From Microbacterium sp. Root61 (GTDB lineage Bacteria > Actinomycetota > Actinomycetes > Actinomycetales > Microbacteriaceae), in assembly GCF_001427525.1 (NCBI RefSeq), contig NZ_LMGU01000001.1, positions 2,079,788 through 2,143,787 on the forward strand: a DNA stretch of 64,000 bases, read 5' to 3'. A program made the translations under genes and the position numbers. The notes beneath the pieces are model-generated. The model was not told the DNA's origin. It saw only the letters and a list, made by a program, of their open reading frames with translations, and searched no databases. Position 1 is the first letter of the stretch. Every line of letters begins with the position of its first letter. This document shows, one piece after another, positions 35,364-43,596 of the stretch.

Positions 35364-36731
35364 TCACTGTGCCGCCGTCCGGTGCGCGTACCGATGCGAG
35401 CTCCGGAGCCCGACGACCCGGCCGTCGCCGTCGCGGACGAACTCCCCGACGGCCCCGCGCGGACGGGAGGCCGAGACGATGCCATCGCCGCGCAGGACGA
35501 CGGTCGCATCCAGATCGGGGAGGTCGGTGGCACCCTCCATCTCGATCCCGATGATCAGCACGTCCTCGGCGCGGCGCACCCGGAAGGTCCAGCCACCGCA
35601 GACGTACGTGCCGACGTAGTCGTCCCATCGATCCGATGCCGGGTCGACCGCGGGAACGCTGAGCGGCGCTCCGACGAGCTCGTCGAGGACCCAGTCGCAT
35701 GCTTCGTTGACCAGCGCGAACCCGCCCCAGCTGGTGGCCACCACGACGACGGCCAGATCGAGCTCGGGCACGATGTACAGCTCGGTCATGGTGCCGAGGT
35801 TGGCGTTGCCGCCGTGCCCGACGATGAGCGGACCGCCGGGTCGCTGCGTCAGCATCCAGCTCGTGCCCACCGACTGGTCCGGCCCCAGTCGCGCCTGCGG
35901 CGTCATCATCTCCTGGGCGGCGGCGGAGCTGAGCTGACCGCCCTCGCGCAGGAACCGCAGGTGCGCGCGGGCGTAGGCCAGCTGATCGGCGATGGAGCTG
36001 CTGATCCCACCCGCCGGCAGATGGCCGCGCGGCATCGACCACTCCTCCTCGGGCTGCAGCCGGCCGTCCACCTCGTAGTGGCCGACCCCGTGGCGCCGGT
36101 TGGCCACTTCGCCCGGCGACAGGAACGTGTGGTCGAGGCCGAGGGGTTCGAGCACGAGGTCACGGAGAACGTTCTCGAACGAGTCGCCGGTGACGACCTC
36201 GATGACCCGGCCCGCGACGATCAGGGCCATGTTGTTGTAAGACGTCTGCGTGCCCGGCTCGAGGTGCTGCGGCACAGTCGGCAGCACCTCGTCGACGGCC
36301 CGCGCGAGGGCGTCGTCGCCTTCGCCCGTGAGGACCTCCACGTCGCCGAGCCACCCCGCGGTGTGGGTGAACAGGTCGCGCACCCGCACCTTCGCCCGCT
36401 GTTCGCGGAGGTGCTCGGGGACCTCGAGCACTGACGGCAGGTAGTCCGCGACGGGGCGGTCGAAGTCCAGGATGCCGCGCTCGGCCAGAATCGCCGCCAC
36501 CGTCGCCGTGAAGGTCTTGGAGACCGACGCGATCATGAAGGTGGTGTCGGGCTGGATCGGCAGTGGGTCGCGGGTGCTCGTGATGCCTGTGACCGCGATC
36601 ACCTGCTCGTCGCCGATCGAGACGGCCATCGCGGCGCCGGGCACGCCGAACCGCGCGGCGGCGTCATCGAGATAGGCCTGAACCCGAGCGAGATCGATCC
36701 GGGCTCCTGTGGACAACTGGGTCTGGGTCAT
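35364..36731 (-). CDS. Class C beta-lactamase/esterase-family serine hydrolase
   Basis: A 455-residue protein of the beta-lactamase/transpeptidase-like fold. SVSK (Ser69, Lys72) is the nucleophile motif, YNN follows at about 167, and GHGGNAN is the HxG motif. A C-terminal lipocalin-like domain begins near 380 (DRWDDYVGTYVCGG), as in the PAB87/D-aminopeptidase group. No signal peptide. GGAGGAGG precedes the ATG at 36731, 39 nt after the aldehyde dehydrogenase stop. More likely an esterase or amidohydrolase acting with the oxidoreductases than a resistance gene. Confidence 0.87.
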   Translation of the reverse strand: MTQTQLSTGARIDLARVQAYLDDAAARFGVPGAAMAVSIGDEQVIAVTGITSTRDPLPIQPDTTFMIASVSKTFTATVAAILAERGILDFDRPVADYLPSVLEVPEHLREQRAKVRVRDLFTHTAGWLGDVEVLTGEGDDALARAVDEVLPTVPQHLEPGTQTSYNNMALIVAGRVIEVVTGDSFENVLRDLVLEPLGLDHTFLSPGEVANRRHGVGHYEVDGRLQPEEEWSMPRGHLPAGGISSSIADQLAYARAHLRFLREGGQLSSAAAQEMMTPQARLGPDQSVGTSWMLTQRPGGPLIVGHGGNANLGTMTELYIVPELDLAVVVVATSWGGFALVNEACDWVLDELVGAPLSVPAVDPASDRWDDYVGTYVCGGWTFRVRRAEDVLIIGIEMEGATDLPDLDATVVLRGDGIVSASRPRGAVGEFVRDGDGRVVGLRSSHRYAHRTAAQ

Positions 36732-36770
36732 CAGAGCCTCCTCCTTCCGGCGTCGCACGGACGCGGTCCG

Positions 36771-38216
36771 TCACGCCGAGCGGGGCGGGTGGGCCACCGC
36801 AACGGTGACCGCGCGGGTGGCCGCGTCGAACGCGTCGTGGCCCCCGGTGGCGCCCATGCCGCTGTTGCGTGCGGGCTCGTAGATGTGCCCGTTGCCGCCC
36901 TGCCACTGGTTGATCCACACGATCCCGACCGGGAGGTCGGCGGCGAGCGCCTGATGGTGCGGGTTGTCGGTGTACACCGTGGCGGCGAGGCCGAAGTCGG
37001 TGTGCTGCGCCCGCCGGATGCCCTCGTCGAAGCTCGCGACGGTGACGACCGGGATGACGGGACCGAAGGTCTCCTCGTTCATGATGCGCATGCCGTCGGT
37101 CAGGCCGGTCAGCACCGTCGCCGGGTAGAACGCGCCGAGGCGGTCGGGGACTGCACCGCCCACCACGACACGCGCACCCTGGGCCACGGCATCCTGCACG
37201 TGCGCATGGACGATCTCGCGCTGCCCGGTGTCGACCATCGGCCCCATCGAGGGGTAGTCGGTGTCGGGGTCGCCGGCGGTGAAGCGCTGCGCGTGCTGCA
37301 CCAGCGCCGTCGTGAACCTCTCCGCGACCGCTTCGTGCACGTACACGCGCTCGATCGAGGTGCAGATCTGGCCGGTGTTGACGAATCCCGCCTCGGCGAC
37401 GGCTTCGGCGACCGCCTCGATGTCGACGTCTTCGTCGATGACGGCGGCATCCTTCCCACCCAGTTCCAGGATGCAGCGGTGCAGCGCCTGCCCGCTGGCC
37501 GCGGCGACCGCGCGACCCGAGGCCACCGAGCCGGTGAAGTGCGTCAATGCGATGCCCGGATGACTGTTCAGCATCGCACCGGTGCGGCCGTCGCCCAGCA
37601 GCAGGCTCAGGACGCCGGCGGGGAGGTCGGCGAGCTCCATCAGCCGCAAGGCCGACAGCGACGCCTTCTCAGACGGCTTGAGGATGACGGGATTGCCCGA
37701 CATCAGCAGCGGAGCGAGGGCGCCGAGAACCGCCGGAACCGTGAAGTTCCACGGCACGATCAGCGCGGTCACGCCCACGGGTGTGCGCCGGATGGTCGTG
37801 CGAGTGCCGTCCGGCTGGATGTTCACCGTCTCGAAGGCGTAGGACTCGGCCTCGGCGATCCCCCGCTCGAAGCCGCCGATCGCACCCTCGATGAACATCT
37901 GACCGATCGCCGCGGGCTTGCCCATCTCGACGCGCTCCAGCTGGGCCAGCTCCTCGCTGTGCTCCCCCAGCCGCGCCGCGAATCCGCGGAGTGCGGCGGC
38001 GCGGTCGGCGATCGGGAGCGCCGACCAGACAGGCAGAGCCGCTTCGGCAGCGCGCACCGCGGCGTCGACGTCCTCCGCAGAGGAGATCGGCAGGTCACCG
38101 ACCGGGCTCCCGTCGAAGGGACTCACGAGGGGGCGTCGCTCGGTGCCCGCGACGTCGCCCCACGCACCCCCGATGAAGTTGCGGAACGACAGGGTGGTTC
38201 CGGCAGCGACGTTCAT
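36771..38216 (-). CDS. NAD(P)-dependent aldehyde dehydrogenase
   Basis: A 481-residue ALDH with catalytic Cys285 in TGQICTSIERV, general base Glu251 in LELGGKD, the cofactor-binding PWNFTVP (about 155-161) and FTGSVASGRAV. It would oxidise an aldehyde, presumably made by the GMC enzyme encoded just upstream, to a carboxylic acid. The start overlaps the GMC stop by 4 nt (GAGGGAG site), so the two are made together. The closest functional analogies are betaine-aldehyde and lactaldehyde/succinate-semialdehyde dehydrogenases; the substrate is not fixed by sequence. Confidence 0.94.
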   Translation of the reverse strand: MNVAAGTTLSFRNFIGGAWGDVAGTERRPLVSPFDGSPVGDLPISSAEDVDAAVRAAEAALPVWSALPIADRAAALRGFAARLGEHSEELAQLERVEMGKPAAIGQMFIEGAIGGFERGIAEAESYAFETVNIQPDGTRTTIRRTPVGVTALIVPWNFTVPAVLGALAPLLMSGNPVILKPSEKASLSALRLMELADLPAGVLSLLLGDGRTGAMLNSHPGIALTHFTGSVASGRAVAAASGQALHRCILELGGKDAAVIDEDVDIEAVAEAVAEAGFVNTGQICTSIERVYVHEAVAERFTTALVQHAQRFTAGDPDTDYPSMGPMVDTGQREIVHAHVQDAVAQGARVVVGGAVPDRLGAFYPATVLTGLTDGMRIMNEETFGPVIPVVTVASFDEGIRRAQHTDFGLAATVYTDNPHHQALAADLPVGIVWINQWQGGNGHIYEPARNSGMGATGGHDAFDAATRAVTVAVAHPPRSA

Positions 38217-39775
38217 CGCACTCCCTCGAGGATCTGCGCAGCAGCGCGCTCGCCGGTCATGACCGAGACGAGATGGGTGTTGGAGGTGGAGACGAAGGGG
38301 AACACCGAGGCATCCGCCACCATCAGACCGGTCGTTCCGTACACGGCGCCGCGGGGGTCCACGACCGCGTCCGGGTCGCCCTCCGCGCCCATCCGGCACG
38401 TGCTCGTGCCGTGCTGGGTGTCGCCGGCGGTCTCGCGCAGGTGCGCGTCCAGCTGCCGGTCGCCGCCCGCCAGGGCCTCGCGGAGCTCGGTGTTGGCCGC
38501 CCACAGGTCGCCGTCGACGATCTCCGCGAACGAGGGGTGGTCGGCGAGATCGCGCAACAGGCGAACACCATCGCGCAATCGCGCCAGGTCCGACCCCGCT
38601 TCGTCGGAGAGCATGTTCTCCCGGACTGTCGGGTCGACGGTCGGGTCCGCCGAGACGATCTCGACAGATCCCCGGGAGAACACGCGGTTGACCCAGACCC
38701 CGATAGCGCCCGCTCCGGCACCCGCGTCCGCAGCGCTCATGCCCAGCATGTTCTGGTTCAGGCTGACGAGCATCATGTCGTTCTCCAGCCCCGGATCGCC
38801 GCTGGAGTACCGCACGCAGCAGTTCGTGTGGCGGTCCTCCGGCCCGGCCTTCAAGCCGTCGCGCAGCGGCACATGGATGAGGATCAGCGGGTGGTCCTGC
38901 ATCCCCTGTCCGACCGGCAGCTCGCTGCGCTGGGCCACACCGGCGCGGCGCAGCACCGCCTCGGGTCCGATTCCGGAGCGCATCAGGATCGACGGCGAGC
39001 CGATCACTCCCCCGGCGAGCACGACCTGGTCTGCGCTGTGGCGGTCGCCGTTGGCGAGCACGACGCCGGTCGCCCGGTCGCCGTCGAACACGACGCGGTC
39101 CACGATGCTGTCGGCGATGATCCGGAGGTTCGGCAGCGCGCGCACCGGTTCGAGGTAGCCGTCGTTCGCGGTGACCCGCAGGAGGTCGCGCGAGTTGATG
39201 GGGTAGGGCGACACCCCGGTCGCACCCGGGGCGTTGACATCGGGCGCCCACGGGAATCCGGCCTGCAGCGCGGCCAGTCGCAGTGCCGTGTCGACGGCGC
39301 CCCACTCCGACAGCGGTGCGCGGTAGATCGGGATCGGCCCGCCGCTGCCGTGGGCGACGTCCGACCCGTATTCGAGGTCGTCTTCGAGGCGACGGAAGTA
39401 GGGGAGCACATCCGGCCAGCTCCAGCCATCGCATCCGAGGGCCGCCCACTCCTCGAAGTCCCGCTCGGAGGGGCGGATCGCGATCTGCCCGTTCACCACG
39501 GAGCTGCCGCCGAGCCCTCGGCCGCGCCAGTAGAGGAAGGACTCCTGCGCCTCGGTGCGGCTCGCGACGAGGTCGTTCCAGAGATAATCGTGTCGGCTCT
39601 CGCTGAGCAGGCCGTGCACCGGATTCGGGGAACGCCATTCGGCGGGCAGATCGGCGGATCGCTCGTCGCGACCGGCCTCGATCAGCAGCACGCTCATCCC
39701 AGCCTGCGCGCAGCGGGAGGCGATGGCGGCGCCGGCGGACCCGGCTCCGACGACGACGATGTCAGTGTTGGTCAC
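38213..39775 (-). CDS. GMC-family FAD-dependent alcohol oxidoreductase
   Basis: A 520-residue flavoprotein of the glucose-methanol-choline family, choline-dehydrogenase-like. The FAD-binding VGAGSAGAAIASRC is at about 9-22, the GMC signature 1 is RGRGLGGSSVVNG, and the catalytic pair is His455 (TQHGTSTCRMG) with Asn499 (STSNTH). Start ATG 39775 with a GGAGG upstream. It should oxidise a primary alcohol to the aldehyde for the coupled ALDH. With a divergent GbsR-like regulator, a choline-like or other quaternary or amino alcohol is a reasonable guess. Confidence 0.93.
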   Translation of the reverse strand: MTNTDIVVVGAGSAGAAIASRCAQAGMSVLLIEAGRDERSADLPAEWRSPNPVHGLLSESRHDYLWNDLVASRTEAQESFLYWRGRGLGGSSVVNGQIAIRPSERDFEEWAALGCDGWSWPDVLPYFRRLEDDLEYGSDVAHGSGGPIPIYRAPLSEWGAVDTALRLAALQAGFPWAPDVNAPGATGVSPYPINSRDLLRVTANDGYLEPVRALPNLRIIADSIVDRVVFDGDRATGVVLANGDRHSADQVVLAGGVIGSPSILMRSGIGPEAVLRRAGVAQRSELPVGQGMQDHPLILIHVPLRDGLKAGPEDRHTNCCVRYSSGDPGLENDMMLVSLNQNMLGMSAADAGAGAGAIGVWVNRVFSRGSVEIVSADPTVDPTVRENMLSDEAGSDLARLRDGVRLLRDLADHPSFAEIVDGDLWAANTELREALAGGDRQLDAHLRETAGDTQHGTSTCRMGAEGDPDAVVDPRGAVYGTTGLMVADASVFPFVSTSNTHLVSVMTGERAAAQILEGVR

Positions 39776-39819
39776 GTGATTCCTCCGACGACGTCGCTAC
39801 GGCGTCCTGTAAACTGGGA

Positions 39820-39847
39820 TCAGTCTTCAGGTGAGACTGAGTCTTCA
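39820..39847. promoter_or_regulatory. AGTCT half-site cluster between GMC and GbsR-like genes
   Basis: TCAGTCT (39820-39826) and AGACTGA (39834-39840) form a perfect 7-bp inverted repeat with a 7-nt spacer; AGTCTTCA occurs at 39822-39829 and again at 39840-39847, an 18-bp direct repeat. A minus-strand TTGACA lies at 39868-39863. The half-sites would block transcription of the GMC operon. Confidence 0.6.
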
Positions 39848-39885
39848 CATAGTTTTGAATGCTGTCAAGAGTCCGAGGAACCGAC

Positions 39886-40377
39886 ATGACGTCACCCGAG
39901 CTGCCCAAGACGGTCGCCGCGTTCGGTCGCGAAATCGGCCAGGCCATGGGCTGGCCGCCCGTCGCGGGGCAGGTGCTGGCCACCCTCATGCTGACAGACG
40001 GTGCCCTCTCCTTGCAGGAGCTCGGCGCACGACTCGGCGCCAGCGCGGGGAGCATCTCACAGGTGACGCGACTGCTCAGTTTCAGCGGCGTCATCCGACG
40101 GGTCAAGATGCCCGGCGGCCGTCAGGTCGGGTACGAGTACCGCCAGGACGCATGGATCGGATGCCTCCAGCACGAGGTCAGCGTCGACCGCTCGCTCCTC
40201 GAGCTGGCCGACGCCACGGTCAAGGATGAAGAGTCGCTCCCCGACTTCGCCCGCGAGCGGATGGTCGACATGTCGAGGTACTACGGACTGCTCGTGGACA
40301 CCCTCGATGCGGCGATGCCCCGCCTGCACGCCCTGCTCGCCAGCACCGAGTCGACCGAAGCCCCAGCCGCGGACTGA
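39886..40377 (+). CDS. GbsR-like regulator of the GMC/ALDH operon
   Basis: A 163-residue winged-helix protein of the GbsR/MarR group. HTH at about 35-70 (LSLQELGARLGASAGSISQVT), wing KMPGGRQVGYEYR, and a helical dimerisation C-terminus. GAGGA lies 6 nt before ATG 39886. GbsR of Bacillus senses choline and represses the gbsAB alcohol/aldehyde dehydrogenases, a close functional parallel to the divergent GMC-ALDH genes here. Assignment to choline specifically is inference. Confidence 0.85.
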   Translation: MTSPELPKTVAAFGREIGQAMGWPPVAGQVLATLMLTDGALSLQELGARLGASAGSISQVTRLLSFSGVIRRVKMPGGRQVGYEYRQDAWIGCLQHEVSVDRSLLELADATVKDEESLPDFARERMVDMSRYYGLLVDTLDAAMPRLHALLASTESTEAPAAD

Positions 40378-40466
40378 CGTCCCGGTCGGACCGCACGGAT
40401 CCCTCGGCGCACAGGGCTGGCGTAGGGTGACCGGAGCGCCTCGCGGCGCAGACGAAGGGCGTGGCG

Positions 40467-42434
40467 ATGGGCGATGTGCTCCTGAATATCCTGCTCATGC
40501 TCGTTCTCACGATCGCGTTCATGATCGTGCTGTCCCGGGTGGGGAACCGCTTCCTCGGAGTGCACATCGGCTTCGTGCGTCTCGTGCTGGCGGGACTCAT
40601 CGGTCTCGCCGCCGAGCTCGGGTTCGAATCGGCGTTCGTGTGGGGGAAGCAGGACTACAGCCTCGCCCTCCTCCCGCTGCAGATCGGGATCGTCTTCCTC
40701 GTCGCCATCGCCTTCCTCGTGATCGCCGAACTGCTCGTGCCGTCCGGCTCGCTCCCCCGCCCCGACAGGTGGATCCCGTCCCTCAAGGCGCAGGCCTCCC
40801 GCACGCGCAGGTACGCCGAGGTGTCGCGGATCGCCGTCCGCAACGGCCTCGTCGCGGTCCGTCCCACCGCCGATCGATCGACTGCAGGCCGCACCGAGCG
40901 GGCGCAGCAGGCGCGCGCCCTGCGCGGCGCCCTCGAAGAGGCCGGTGGGGCATTCGTGAAGCTCGGCCAGTTGCTCTCGACCCGCAACGACCTGCTCCCG
41001 CAGGAGTACCTCGACGAGCTCGCGCGGCTGCAGCAGCGCGTCGCACCGGCGCCCTGGCCCGATGTCCGAACCCTGCTCGAAACCGAGCTCGGCGGCCCGC
41101 TGGAGCAGTTCTTCTCCTCGTTCGACCAGACGCCGCTCGCTGCGGCATCCATCGGCCAGGTGCACCGGGCCACGCTTATCGCAGGGCAATCGGTGGCCGT
41201 CAAGGTGCAGCGACCCGGAATCGTCCCGCTGGTCGAGCGCGACCTCGACATCGTGCGCCGCCTGGCGACCCGGTTCGAGCAGACCACGACGTGGGGACAG
41301 GATCTCGGCGCCCGCGACCTCGCGGAGAGCTTCGCCGAGAGCCTGCACGACGAGCTCGACTACCGCATCGAGGCGGGGAACATGACCGCCATGGCCGAGA
41401 CGCAGGCGCGGCATCCCGCCTCCGAGCGGGTCGGCATCCCGGCCCACTTCCCCGAGCTCTGCACCTCCAAAGTCCTGGTGCTCGAGCTCGTGGAGGGCGA
41501 CACGCTCAGCGACTCTCGTGCGCTCGATGCACACTCCGACGCCGAACGCGCCGCGCTGGCCACGCGGCTGCTGCGCTCGACGCTCACACAGATCCTCGAT
41601 GACGGCGTCTTCCACGCCGATCTCCACCCCGGCAACATCATCCTGCGCTCCGACGGCGAGCTCGTCCTCCTCGACTTCGGCTCGGTCGGCCGTCTCGACT
41701 CCGAGCTGCGCGCCCAGATCGGCGGCGTGCTCCTGGCCTTCTACCGCGGCGACGCCGGCGCCTTCGCCGACGCTCTCCTGGGCTTCGTCGAGCTGCCGGA
41801 TGAGATCGACGAAACCGCCCTGCGGAGGCAGATCGGCGTGTTCGTCGCGGCCAAACTCGGGCCCGGCGCATCCATCGATGTCACCGTCTTCACCGAGATG
41901 ATGCGGATGCTGACCGCCAACCGGATCGCCGTGCCCTCGGAGCTCGCCTTGGCCTTCCGTGCCGTCGCCACCCTCGAAGGAACACTGCGTCGCCTCAGCC
42001 CGACGTTCGACATCCTCAGCGAGGCGAGCGCGTACGCGTCGGAACGGGTCACGCAGGGCTTCAACCCGACGGCGATGTTCACGACGCTCAGCGACGAGGT
42101 GACGGCACTGCTCCCGATCGTGCGCCGCATCCCGCGGCAGATCGATCGCCTCACCGGCGCCCTCGCCGACGGACGCCTCAGCGTCAACGTGCGACTCTTC
42201 GCCGACCGCCGCGACCGCGAGCTCATCAACGGTCTGGTGAACCTGATCGCCGCGACCGTACTGGCCGCCGCCTTCGGCATCATCGCGGCCATGCTGTTGA
42301 TCAGCGACGGCGGACCGCAGATCACCCCCGAGTTGAGCCTGTTCCAGATCTTCGGCTACCTCGTCGCCGTACTCTCCGGGCTGCTCACCCTCCGAGTGCT
42401 CTTCGACGTGTTCCGCATCCGGCAGCGGCACTGA
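40467..42434 (+). CDS. UbiB/ABC1/ADCK-family atypical kinase, membrane anchored
   Basis: A 655-residue protein. Two N-terminal hydrophobic segments (about 3-22 and 70-92) and two C-terminal ones (about 590-610 and 625-645) flank an ABC1 kinase-like domain (about 140-480). Hallmarks: KLGQ of the KxGQ motif at 165-168, the alanine-rich AAAS at 225-228 replacing the glycine loop, Lys246 (AVKVQRPG), HADLHPGNI and LLDFGSVG. It probably supports quinone metabolism or membrane lipid homeostasis, by ATPase rather than protein kinase activity. ATG 40467 is favoured by GAAGGG at 7 nt; GTG 40461 is possible. Confidence 0.92.
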   Translation: MGDVLLNILLMLVLTIAFMIVLSRVGNRFLGVHIGFVRLVLAGLIGLAAELGFESAFVWGKQDYSLALLPLQIGIVFLVAIAFLVIAELLVPSGSLPRPDRWIPSLKAQASRTRRYAEVSRIAVRNGLVAVRPTADRSTAGRTERAQQARALRGALEEAGGAFVKLGQLLSTRNDLLPQEYLDELARLQQRVAPAPWPDVRTLLETELGGPLEQFFSSFDQTPLAAASIGQVHRATLIAGQSVAVKVQRPGIVPLVERDLDIVRRLATRFEQTTTWGQDLGARDLAESFAESLHDELDYRIEAGNMTAMAETQARHPASERVGIPAHFPELCTSKVLVLELVEGDTLSDSRALDAHSDAERAALATRLLRSTLTQILDDGVFHADLHPGNIILRSDGELVLLDFGSVGRLDSELRAQIGGVLLAFYRGDAGAFADALLGFVELPDEIDETALRRQIGVFVAAKLGPGASIDVTVFTEMMRMLTANRIAVPSELALAFRAVATLEGTLRRLSPTFDILSEASAYASERVTQGFNPTAMFTTLSDEVTALLPIVRRIPRQIDRLTGALADGRLSVNVRLFADRRDRELINGLVNLIAATVLAAAFGIIAAMLLISDGGPQITPELSLFQIFGYLVAVLSGLLTLRVLFDVFRIRQRH

Positions 42435-42440
42435 GATCTA

Positions 42441-42677
42441 CTACCCGCTTCGGCCGGCTCGCTTCCACAAGATGACCGCGGCGACCGTCGAGGCCGCTAC
42501 GCAGGCCACGGCAAGACAGGCGATGACGATGTACCGCTGCTCGGTGACGGCGCCCTCGTAGGGCATTGAATCCGACCAGTCCAGCGCGAGGCGCACACCC
42601 ACGGCGGCGACCAGCGGAGTACCTAGACCGACCGCGAGGGCGATCAGGCGACGTCGTCGACGGTTCGGGGTCCGCAT
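42441..42677 (-). CDS. Small two-span membrane protein
   Basis: A 78-residue protein with an Arg-rich start (MRTPNRRRRR), hydrophobic helix at about 11-31, a short outside loop with WSDSMPYEGAVTEQRY, and a second helix at about 48-70. TACCGT (42684-42689) lies exactly 6 nt before the ATG, the same leaderless arrangement as rlmN, DUF4407 and arsR. No family recognised. Convergent with the UbiB gene, 6 bp between stops. Confidence 0.65.
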   Translation of the reverse strand: MRTPNRRRRRLIALAVGLGTPLVAAVGVRLALDWSDSMPYEGAVTEQRYIVIACLAVACVAASTVAAVILWKRAGRSG

Positions 42678-42730
42678 CCCTCTACGGTAGGCGGCGACCC
42701 TGCGCACGGCCTGTGCTGCCGCCTCGCGAC

Positions 42731-42757
42731 GACCCCCAGGCACACCCGGGGGGGGTC
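42731..42757 (-). terminator. GC-rich hairpin after the PEP-mutase-family gene
   Basis: GACCCCC (42731-42737) pairs perfectly with GGGGGTC (42751-42757) around a 13-nt loop. It overlaps the stop codon at 42756-42758 of the minus-strand gene. Its position just past the reading frame makes it a likely terminator. Confidence 0.55.
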
Positions 42758-43403
42758 ACGCGCCGAATCGGCGCTGCAGATCGGCGTACGTGATCGCCCC
42801 GTCGAGGAACCCGAGCGTGCCGGTCTCGAGCAGCTCGCGGCCGGCACGCTCCAGGCCGCTGAGGGCCGTGCGGGCCAGGCTGCCGCCCAGGCTCACCCGC
42901 GCGACGCCGAGCGAGAAGAGCGTCGGCGCGTCGGTGCGGGCGTTCAGGACGAACGTGCCGGCGGATGCTGCGGCCCGCGCTGCGGCGATCCGATCCGCGG
43001 CCTCGTCTATGTCGAACAGGCGCCCGCCGAACGTGTCCTCGATGTTGCCCCCGGCGACGCCGAGCGCCACCGCGCGCGCGACCGTCCGACCGACCTCGTC
43101 GGGGGTGTCGCCGTACCCGGCCTCGAGATCTGCACTCACCGGTACGTCCACCGCGGCGACGATGCGGGCGATGTGCTCCAGCATCGTGTCGAGATCCAGC
43201 GCGCCCCCGTCCGGAACCCCGCACGACCAGGCGATGCCCGCGCTGGTGGTGGCGATGGCCGGGAACCCTACTTGCGCGAGGATCCGGGCGGATCCGGCGT
43301 CCCACGCGTTCGGAATGACGAACCCGGGGCCATGGTGCAGGGCCAGCAGCACGGCCGCCCGATCGTCGGGCACCGCGTCGTCGCGTTCGCGCTCGAGTCC
43401 CAT
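42756..43403 (-). CDS. Isocitrate lyase/PEP mutase superfamily protein
   Basis: A 215-residue TIM-barrel protein. Metal-binding acids are at SADLEAGYGD (Asp92, Glu94) and GNIEDTF (Glu122, Asp123), with LNARTDA further on. The catalytic Cys loop of true lyases (KRCGH) is missing, unlike prpB at the other end of the window, so it is a PEP-phosphonomutase-like member of unknown substrate. ATG 43403 has GGGAG 5 nt upstream and is preferred over longer frames. Divergent from a flavoprotein 193 bp away. Confidence 0.87.
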   Translation of the reverse strand: MGLERERDDAVPDDRAAVLLALHHGPGFVIPNAWDAGSARILAQVGFPAIATTSAGIAWSCGVPDGGALDLDTMLEHIARIVAAVDVPVSADLEAGYGDTPDEVGRTVARAVALGVAGGNIEDTFGGRLFDIDEAADRIAAARAAASAGTFVLNARTDAPTLFSLGVARVSLGGSLARTALSGLERAGRELLETGTLGFLDGAITYADLQRRFGA

Positions 43404-43596
43404 CAGATCTCCCATCGACAGTCCCCGAGTATTAAGAGCCCGATGTGCAGCGCACGTCAAGAGGGCCCGACGGTGCACGACCGCTGCGAAGCCGGCATCC
43501 GCAAAACGGCTCTCCTGCCTCCATCGTCCGTCCACGAGTCGCCCACCGGCCGCCGCCCCCATTGACGCCCCCGACCGCTCCTGCTCTGATGAGCGC

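Noticed and set aside
36771..39638. 955-residue open frame that merges ALDH with upstream sequence
   Set aside because: The part before residue 475 is out of frame with the real GMC gene and Arg/Pro-rich; the true ALDH starts at 38216 with a GAGGGAG site.
40281..42431. 716-residue frame antisense to the UbiB gene
   Set aside because: Mirror-image shadow with a Glu/Gly/Arg-rich sequence; the plus-strand UbiB motifs are unambiguous.
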